Shown in pieces: positions 50,754-57,951 of a DNA stretch of 64,000 bases. The first letter of the stretch is position 1; every line of letters starts with the position of its first letter. The stretch is from NCBI GenBank assembly GCA_947177395.1, contig CAMWUI010000003.1, positions 1-64,000 of the forward strand, written 5' to 3'. This DNA is from an uncultured Paraprevotella sp. Its GTDB lineage: Bacteria; Bacteroidota; Bacteroidia; Bacteroidales; Bacteroidaceae. The notes under the pieces are model-generated. The model worked only from the letters and a program-made list of their open reading frames with translations. It did no database searches and had not been told where the DNA came from. The position numbers and the translations under genes were made by a program.

Positions 50754-51833
50754 TTATTGGGGGCTTAGGGTTCGGAATCCCATGTTGACAGCCATTTGGC
50801 TGAGAGGGGAGAATGTCTTGCGGCAGACGTTCAGGAACTGCTCGTCGGACATTTGCATCAAATCCTGCGGGGAACAGCCCAAGGCATAGTACTCGTCCAG
50901 AGTGTTGTCCCTTTTCCCGCTTTGAGGGATATACAGACGCAACGCCTTGTGCTGCACCTTCGCCATCTTGGGGAGATAGTAGTCGAGGTCGGGGATGCGG
51001 TTGATCTTGGAGGAGTTGAACGAGCCGTCGGCAGGAATCAGGTTCCAGTTCTGATTGTGCGACACGAAGCTCCACGGAATGAAGTGGTCGAGGTCATATT
51101 CATTCCTTCCAAGCGGCGTGTCCTTGTATATGCACCGGATGGGGCCACCTATCTCGATGACCTTATTCCAGAACTTCTTCTGTCTGTTCAGCGGTTCCCG
51201 TTCTTCCGGGCGAAGCAACTTGCCGGATATGTTCGGTACGTTGGGATTCTTCGACTGCAAGAACAACGTGAGGTTCCACAAAGCAAAATCGCGAAGCACC
51301 TCATAATTGGTTGTCAGATAACTGCTCCAACGCGGATTGATGGTAACCGTAAGCCTTTCACCACTACCCGTCAGGGAATACAGACAATCATTCTCAAACG
51401 ACTGGCTGCGACGTTGCATCTCGGAATCGTCGGTTGTGTCAATCCAAGGCTTCTGAAAGCGGAAAGGGACATTATTCAACAGAATCTTGACTCTCTTCTT
51501 CACCTCCCTGTCCTCCGAAATGGCATTAGAGATGGCTTCATTCTTGTCTTCGAACCTGTCATCTACCGTAATGCCCGTCAACAGAGCCACATCGGGAATA
51601 ATCTTCGACATGGAATCGCCCTTGCCAAACAACAGTCGGAAATACAGGGTCGGGTACCAAGCGTAGGCAACCATCCGAGCCGCCACATCGAGAGCCAGCA
51701 TTTCATCCTTCTGCTCCTTGACGTGCATGTCGAGCAACGCCAAGAGCCAATAGAATTTGTACGTTGCCGTTGTCGTGTCAAACACGCGATTCATGGCGTT
51801 GGTTGACAATATGTCCGACTGAGGAATCTGCAT
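50754..51833 (-). CDS. HNH endonuclease domain protein
   Basis: C-terminal 'NEYDLDHFIPWSFVSHNQNWNLIPADGSFNSSKINRIPDLD'. Confidence 0.87.
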   Translation of the reverse strand: MQIPQSDILSTNAMNRVFDTTTATYKFYWLLALLDMHVKEQKDEMLALDVAARMVAYAWYPTLYFRLLFGKGDSMSKIIPDVALLTGITVDDRFEDKNEAISNAISEDREVKKRVKILLNNVPFRFQKPWIDTTDDSEMQRRSQSFENDCLYSLTGSGERLTVTINPRWSSYLTTNYEVLRDFALWNLTLFLQSKNPNVPNISGKLLRPEEREPLNRQKKFWNKVIEIGGPIRCIYKDTPLGRNEYDLDHFIPWSFVSHNQNWNLIPADGSFNSSKINRIPDLDYYLPKMAKVQHKALRLYIPQSGKRDNTLDEYYALGCSPQDLMQMSDEQFLNVCRKTFSPLSQMAVNMGFRTLSPQ

Positions 51834-51869
51834 ATCTTTTACAAATTAAAATGTATTATAATACGAACG

Positions 51870-52148
51870 TCAGAATTCAGAATGTTTACTGTCCACACCT
51901 GTTTCAGCCTGGGAATCAACTTTCTCTTCATTTTTATCAAGCTCTTCATACCTGACAAGGTCTTTAAATTCCACGCCAAGCAACCTTGTTATCTTCATCA
52001 GCGATTCCAACGGAGGTTGTGACGAGTTGGTACACCACTTAGATACAGTAGTTGGCGCACATCCCAACTGCTTGGACAGCCAGAGATTAGACTTCTTTTT
52101 CTCTGCCAGTATCACCTTCAGGCGATTGAGGTCTTTGTTACTTGCCAT
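51870..52148 (-). CDS. XRE-family HTH regulator
   Basis: 'LKVILAEKKKSNLWLSKQLGCAPTTVSKWCTNSSQPPLESLMKITRLLGVEFKDLV'. Confidence 0.9.
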   Translation of the reverse strand: MASNKDLNRLKVILAEKKKSNLWLSKQLGCAPTTVSKWCTNSSQPPLESLMKITRLLGVEFKDLVRYEELDKNEEKVDSQAETGVDSKHSEF

Positions 52149-52172
52149 TGCAATATGTTTGTTATTCGCTCA

Positions 52173-52244
52173 CAAAGGTACTCATTTTATCTCAGACCAT
52201 AGGTCTGATGGCCATTAAAACTTACTAAAACGAGTGTTTTTAGT
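52173..52244 (-). promoter_or_regulatory. Promoter/operator region of the XRE-HNH-MTase/HIT-Jet operon
   Basis: -7 TACCTTTG (revcomp of 52173-52180); palindrome TCAGACC-ATA-GGTCTGA (52192-52208); ACTAAAA...TTTTAGT (52224-52244). Confidence 0.6.
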
Positions 52245-52456
52245 GAATTTTGTTCACTTTACAGAGAGGTTTGTATCTTTTTTCTTGTCAAAAGCAGGAT
52301 TAATTCAATATCCTAACAACAGATGCTCAGTTTAAGTACCTCATCTGTTTATTCTTCACAGACGGAAGATAGGCTTTCAAAGTTTTACAGTGCTCGCGTT
52401 CCATAAACGCCATCACCTCATCGTGTCTTACTAGCCAACATTCTCCCAGATTCATA

Positions 52457-54286
52457 TCACATCCCTTCTGATTCTCGTACAAACCTCCATATCGGGAACT
52501 CCTTTAAACTCTTTTTCTCGTCCTCCCGCATCGTCTCAAATAACTGCTGAAATTCTTCCTGCCTGTCTAATAACAAATACACTCCTGCTTTCACCATGTC
52601 CCCTGCAAACTCATCATTCAGCATATCCTCCAACATTTGGCGTTCATCTGCCGTCAGTTCGCGCTGCCGTTTCATAATCTGCATCTTATTGATGATGTGT
52701 AAAGGTCTCATTTCGTCCTTTGGCTCTTTCCCAATCAGCCAATCATTCAGTTTCGATGCTTCCTCCAACAGTTTCTTGCTTCTTTCCACGTCTGTCTTTT
52801 CCAATGCATCCGCAGCCGTTATCATCGCCAGCACGTCGTAGTTAGACATCATATAGCAATACTTATGTTGTCGCGCAGCCTCTTCTGCAGAAGAAATAAT
52901 ATTATCAAAGTCAATATTATCGACCTTCTCCCATAGTTTATCCAACTGCAAATAGGAATATGGACTCACGTTGATTGTCTCATCTTCACTTATCTTATAC
53001 GCTATTCTTATCGACCTGTCAAAGAAGTCACCAATAGCACACATGCCATCTTTCCCTACTGCACACCACAGCAACAATTCTATATTGCCGATTTCCAACA
53101 AAAGCAATGTTGCCTCCTGCCCGGGTAGGTTCACCATATTTCCTTTCCCGACAGTTTCTATCAGTAAATCTATGAGCTTGCCTTGGTCATCTGTAATTGC
53201 CGTCAGGTCAAAAGGCTTTGTGACATGAAGTGTTTCGAGCACATTGTCCAGCTCTTTCCATCGTATGAGCTTTTGACGCAGTTCCTCTACATACTCCTTC
53301 TCATGCACTTTCATTTGAAGGTCAAGCATTCCAACGCTCAATCCCCCCGTATCATTTAACGCCACGCCGAATTCTGCCTCATTAATGGATTCCTTTAAGT
53401 ATTTTGCTTTGGTTGTCAACTTCACAGTAGCTTGTTTCATATCCGTATTATCCATTGGCATGTTAATAGTCATAACATTACCAATCTTAATGATGATACG
53501 TCCGTCCTTTATCTCATTGTGATAACCCTTGAAATAGACCTTATCTCCAACCCGCACCTCACTATCATCTTCCCGCTGGAATATAAATCGTCCTGGACCG
53601 TTCGACAATGGCATATCAACATCCAATTCCTTTGATATTTTAGCGTAGATATACGAACTGTGTGTACTCAGGTATTTCATCAGTTGCAGTCTGTCCGCAT
53701 ATTTTAAGGGTGCGATAAACGAGAAGTCTTTGATTCCCTTCTTCAAAGCCTCTTCCATTGACAATAGTTTCGAATGTGCAAAGCTTATCATCTTCTTACT
53801 GTTGCTCAGGAATACCATCAGTTGGTCTTCAAACTCCTTAAGATCTTCAGTTAGCGGATGAAACAATGTCATCCTTGTCGCGTTCTTTCCCATGTCGCGC
53901 AACAACTTGTTTACCAGGTCAGGCAATAGTTCCCTAAAAAATAGCATCCGCTCTTTTGAATCCTTCTTTACCTGACAAACAATAAAGAATGTTGGCTCCT
54001 CCAAATAGGCTTTTAAATCAGCCTTTTCAAGTTTAAATTTCCACTTCTTTGTGACAAAACGGCCTACCTCTGTTCCTTTTATCTGTATGGGCACCCTTCC
54101 TTGTAGGTGTTCTTTATCTCTAATGCCATCAGCATAAAGGTACAAATGTCCATCCCAGCATGGTTCTTTGTCATTGTCTGCAATGAACTGCGAGATCACT
54201 TTGCTGTCCTCAATAAAGCTTTTGAAGTGATTCAACGCTTTCTCTTCAATCGCTTTTGTATCTATCGTGTCCTTTACTTTTTTCAT
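52457..54286 (-). CDS. DUF4365-like nuclease-domain protein
   Basis: N-terminal 'CWDGHLYLYADGIRDKEHLQGRVPIQIKGTEVG' (D...QxK nuclease-like), long C-terminal helical region. Confidence 0.75.
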   Translation of the reverse strand: MKKVKDTIDTKAIEEKALNHFKSFIEDSKVISQFIADNDKEPCWDGHLYLYADGIRDKEHLQGRVPIQIKGTEVGRFVTKKWKFKLEKADLKAYLEEPTFFIVCQVKKDSKERMLFFRELLPDLVNKLLRDMGKNATRMTLFHPLTEDLKEFEDQLMVFLSNSKKMISFAHSKLLSMEEALKKGIKDFSFIAPLKYADRLQLMKYLSTHSSYIYAKISKELDVDMPLSNGPGRFIFQREDDSEVRVGDKVYFKGYHNEIKDGRIIIKIGNVMTINMPMDNTDMKQATVKLTTKAKYLKESINEAEFGVALNDTGGLSVGMLDLQMKVHEKEYVEELRQKLIRWKELDNVLETLHVTKPFDLTAITDDQGKLIDLLIETVGKGNMVNLPGQEATLLLLEIGNIELLLWCAVGKDGMCAIGDFFDRSIRIAYKISEDETINVSPYSYLQLDKLWEKVDNIDFDNIISSAEEAARQHKYCYMMSNYDVLAMITAADALEKTDVERSKKLLEEASKLNDWLIGKEPKDEMRPLHIINKMQIMKRQRELTADERQMLEDMLNDEFAGDMVKAGVYLLLDRQEEFQQLFETMREDEKKSLKEFPIWRFVRESEGM

Positions 54287-54307
54287 TTTCACACCAATTT
54301 TCATTCG

Positions 54308-55081
54308 TTATTTACCATGATTATTCATCACAATCTCCACCCCAGCGCTCAATGCTCGGATGGCTGAAGGTAAATGGATATTATCATTCCCGTCCTTTTT
54401 CGACGACGCGAGCACATCCCCTTGTCCGTTCTCCGAGAAGTGTTCATATTGCGAGAAATACTTGTAATAGTGAAACAATCGTGTTGCCTCCTTTTTAAGT
54501 TCAGGAATCCTAATCAAGAAGTTTACAACATCTTTGGTCATAACACTCTTCACCCTCGAAAAACCTTCATCTTTCAATTGTTGTTTCGATTGCTTTATTA
54601 CCGTCAACTCTTCCAGATTATCGTCAAGGGTCAACTGTCCCAAGAAATTATCTTCCATCGTCAACTCCCACAAATGGTCTATAAAGGCATCATCAAGTAT
54701 CTTTCCCGTACTTTTCACCTGATCTCTGTACACCTCTTTACGCTCCAACATAGAGTTGGCATACTCTATTGTTCTCAGATCCAGTTCCTCGTAAGCTCGT
54801 TCCTTGCCAGCACGCTGTATGTATAGGGCGAACAAACAATCGGTAAAGCAACAACGCAACAACAATCCTATCGGCAACTGAAAAAATGAAATCTTTCCTG
54901 TTTTCAAGACCCGCGCAGTTAACAACAGTGATGTATACAGATTTGAGTAGATACGGTATAACAGGAGGAGCTTAACCTTCTCAACCCGTTCTAGTTCACC
55001 CTGTGAATGTCCTTTCCCGTACTTTTGGATCTTCTTCAACAAGGTTAACTCTTCTGCTAACAGTTCTTTTATTTCAGTCAT
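54308..55081 (-). CDS. Helical protein of unknown function, possibly DUF5677/HEPN-like
   Basis: About 257 aa; 'EATRLFHYYKYFSQYEHFSENGQ'; overlaps its upstream neighbour. Confidence 0.55.
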   Translation of the reverse strand: MTEIKELLAEELTLLKKIQKYGKGHSQGELERVEKVKLLLLYRIYSNLYTSLLLTARVLKTGKISFFQLPIGLLLRCCFTDCLFALYIQRAGKERAYEELDLRTIEYANSMLERKEVYRDQVKSTGKILDDAFIDHLWELTMEDNFLGQLTLDDNLEELTVIKQSKQQLKDEGFSRVKSVMTKDVVNFLIRIPELKKEATRLFHYYKYFSQYEHFSENGQGDVLASSKKDGNDNIHLPSAIRALSAGVEIVMNNHGK

Positions 55082-55361
55082 TATTGTGATTATTTTCAAA
55101 TTTTATCGGAGGTAAATATTTCATCCAGTCCATCATGTTAGCTAAATTACGCATTCTTTCATCTATATTAGCTATTTCTATTCTTCGGTTGGGAAGATAC
55201 CGTGCATGTTCCAACGAGTCACCCAAAACCCATGCACGGTTTGCCAAGAATGCCTCATCTCCAGCATGTTGTTCTAACTCGTCAACTAGTAAAAACACAT
55301 TATGCTCAAAGGCCGCTCTTGAATCAGGTGGCGGCATACCGTATTTACTCTTCTCTTTCAT
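55074..55361 (-). CDS. Small protein, similar to the preceding small ORF
   Basis: 'HARYLPNRRIEIANIDERMRNLANMM'; overlaps both neighbours. Confidence 0.65.
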   Translation of the reverse strand: MKEKSKYGMPPPDSRAAFEHNVFLLVDELEQHAGDEAFLANRAWVLGDSLEHARYLPNRRIEIANIDERMRNLANMMDWMKYLPPIKFENNHNND

Positions 55362-55602
55362 GCATTTTATTAAATATGTCTGATGCTAACATATGAAAAC
55401 TTGATCTTACAAGTTCGTCAACTGTGTCAAGATTCAACCTACCGTTGGGCAAAACTCTCACACGCATAATAGAGTCCGCAGTTTGAATAGCAACACTTGT
55501 AGAAAAATGAATGCGGTCATTCTCCAAACACTCTCTCAAAAGATTGGCACCTCTTTCAAAGTACCTTCTCTCTGGATATGATGAATGTAGGTCTTTTGCC
55601 AT
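55345..55602 (-). CDS. Small protein of unknown function
   Basis: 'MRVRVLPNGRLNLDTVDELVRSSFHMLASDIFNK'; start chosen at MAKDLHSSYPERR, overlapping the upstream stop. Confidence 0.6.
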   Translation of the reverse strand: MAKDLHSSYPERRYFERGANLLRECLENDRIHFSTSVAIQTADSIMRVRVLPNGRLNLDTVDELVRSSFHMLASDIFNKMHEREE

Positions 55603-55603
55603 A

Positions 55604-57850
55604 CTAAAAATCATTGATTGCGTAATACACGTGCTCAGCCCTTGCGTTATCCACTTTGCTATAGAGAATTCGGTCAAACAAGTTCTCCATTATCCGGCTA
55701 TATCTTCCTTTAGGTGAATAATCCAAATAAAAACTCCTTTGGACGTATACACCCGACCGAATCAGCACCCTAATAGCCCCATTCTTAGCCATCACATGTA
55801 CTTCATCAAGATACTGCTTTGCGAAGTCTCTACCAGTAACATTTAGGTCATTAAGCCTATCAATTTTATGTTCTACGAACATCTTATCTTCAAAGTCAAT
55901 CCATACATCTCCCCTATCTGGTAATGATTCAGGAATCACTGACTTCAATTCATTTAACAGGTCGGCATAGTCACATTTCTCAGCAAATACTTTAGCCATC
56001 TCATAGAGATTCCAGGAGACAGAAAAAAGAGGGATATGTAGTAATTGCGCCTCATTATCTTTCATCTTCATATGAGCCAATATCCTATCAGGATTATCCT
56101 TTGCCATTTCAAGTAGTACAGCAGATGCTTGTGTAGCTAGTCCTATCTCTGACGGCCTCACGACCTCATCAATCAAGCAATCAATCACTCTCTCATCATA
56201 TTTGACAAGCCAATAAATCGATTCAAGTGCTCTAGACGAAACAGTTCTGTCGGGGTGCAACAAGAACCAGATTAACAAATGAATCATTTGTTCGTCTTTA
56301 TTACTCTCCTCCAGTTTTCCTACAAACCAATTAAACTTCTCAAATTGTTCCGAGGATGGCCTAACATTGATGTCATAATGTCCTGTCACCACCTCAAATA
56401 GTTCATTGAAACTAAAATCCGTTTTTCTGATAAGTGGACTTATGATTTCACTCAGCGAATACCAATAGCTACCTAATGGTGAGACAATATCTTTCCTACA
56501 TTTCTCAAGAACAGCTTGGCTAGTAGGCAGGTCTGAGAGCTTCTCAATGCGTTCCTCCTCTATCATATCATTTTTTCTCTTCTTGGAAGCCCTTTCCCAT
56601 TTATAACCCAACTCTTCTAACTTGCTTTCCAGCTCGTTAAGAATTGCTGTCGGAATCTTCAAACGTTCCAGTTCATTTAGATAATCACCTTTTCCATCGT
56701 GGTTATACTCATCAATATAGTATTCTGCCATTCTGGGCAACAAATCTTCCTGCACTTTATTTTCTCCCAAGACAGTGAAAATACCTGCATGAAGTTCAGC
56801 ATATTGGTAATCGTTATGCATCTTGTCCCAGTTATCCCAGAACAATTCGCTTATTGAATACCGAATATACGGCGAAACTTCTTTACATTCCTCTAATAGC
56901 TGGCAAATGGCACTTGCTTCTATCAGATGGTTGCATCCAAGTTCATATCCTTCACCAACCTTCGGCATATCCACCTTCCACTCCTCTGCATTTTTCACAA
57001 TTCTGTCCGCGGCAGGAAGTGTCTCAAACTTATAATATGCAATTGCGTCTTTTAACGAAGAAGTTTTTGCAATCGTTGCAACAAAAGTATTCTTTTGTTG
57101 CCTAATGTATCGTTGGAAGGTCATTTCACCTGATGCTTCCTCGAAAATAGCAGCAAAGTGGGCAATCTGCTTTTTATCAAAAGCTACATCTAAACTTTTG
57201 AAACGATTGATAAACTCTAATTGTGCCTCTTTATACCATTCCGGTCCCATGGAACTACGCATCACTTCGTGATAAACGATAGTTGCCTTATCACTCTCTC
57301 TCATTAAGGCATATTCACGGCATATCTGCAGTAAATAGCCGCAACGCTCGCTGCGATTCTGCACAGCATATTCAATATATTTTACGGCCTCGTCTGCTAA
57401 ATACAATGCTATGCCACGCATTTGTTCACTTGGAGCAAATATAACAGTCAGTCTGATTAATATGGCACAATAGCCCTCTCTATATAAGGATAGTTGGTCA
57501 GACATCCTATTTTGCAAATGCACCATAAAGTCATTGAGCTTGTCCACAAAAAACTCTTTGTATATCTCAGCCAGTTTGTCATATACAAATGGGATTAACT
57601 CTTCAGGCAACAAGTAGCTCCGCTTCCATCTCACACGCTGTTCAAAGGAAAAATCCATGGAGTCAATAATCTCTTTGACTGCAGCATACATTCCTTGATA
57701 ATCCTCGCCAACCGCTCTCTTCCTGTAGAGAACTCCATGGACATATGCTGTTCGGGCAACTAAGGCTTCAATATATCTTGCCCAACTGATGTCACCATGA
57801 TAGTTGCGGTTCAGTGTCGGGCAAGTCAGTTCTTCATCGAGATATGCCAA
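55604..57850 (-). CDS. Large helical-repeat protein; frame open upstream to about 57981 and possibly a -1 extension of the STAND gene
   Basis: 748 aa from a TTG at 57850; no in-frame ATG upstream; coding-like upstream peptide IRKDIVQKILKDYGPNPGPFIFRKDNGVDVDADSLNHFYQESLYLAYLDEE. Confidence 0.75.
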   Translation of the reverse strand: MAYLDEELTCPTLNRNYHGDISWARYIEALVARTAYVHGVLYRKRAVGEDYQGMYAAVKEIIDSMDFSFEQRVRWKRSYLLPEELIPFVYDKLAEIYKEFFVDKLNDFMVHLQNRMSDQLSLYREGYCAILIRLTVIFAPSEQMRGIALYLADEAVKYIEYAVQNRSERCGYLLQICREYALMRESDKATIVYHEVMRSSMGPEWYKEAQLEFINRFKSLDVAFDKKQIAHFAAIFEEASGEMTFQRYIRQQKNTFVATIAKTSSLKDAIAYYKFETLPAADRIVKNAEEWKVDMPKVGEGYELGCNHLIEASAICQLLEECKEVSPYIRYSISELFWDNWDKMHNDYQYAELHAGIFTVLGENKVQEDLLPRMAEYYIDEYNHDGKGDYLNELERLKIPTAILNELESKLEELGYKWERASKKRKNDMIEEERIEKLSDLPTSQAVLEKCRKDIVSPLGSYWYSLSEIISPLIRKTDFSFNELFEVVTGHYDINVRPSSEQFEKFNWFVGKLEESNKDEQMIHLLIWFLLHPDRTVSSRALESIYWLVKYDERVIDCLIDEVVRPSEIGLATQASAVLLEMAKDNPDRILAHMKMKDNEAQLLHIPLFSVSWNLYEMAKVFAEKCDYADLLNELKSVIPESLPDRGDVWIDFEDKMFVEHKIDRLNDLNVTGRDFAKQYLDEVHVMAKNGAIRVLIRSGVYVQRSFYLDYSPKGRYSRIMENLFDRILYSKVDNARAEHVYYAINDF

Positions 57851-57951
57851 ATACAGACTCTCCTGATAGAAATGATTCAGCGAATCGGCATCAACATCAA
57901 CACCATTATCCTTCCTGAATATAAAAGGTCCGGGATTGGGGCCATAATCCT

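Noticed and set aside
50752-51075. N-terminal extension of the MTase-HIT ORF in the track
   Set aside because: It overlaps the HNH coding region in another frame; MEPEKINHP at 50751, 2 nt after the HNH stop, is the sensible start.
50796-51806. 336-aa plus-strand ORF opposite the HNH gene
   Set aside because: The minus strand has a coherent HNH motif and operon context; the plus-strand product has no recognisable domain.
50754-51833. Cas9/IscB-like or intron-encoded HNH protein
   Set aside because: No RuvC motifs, no bridge helix and no adjacent structured RNA or reverse transcriptase.
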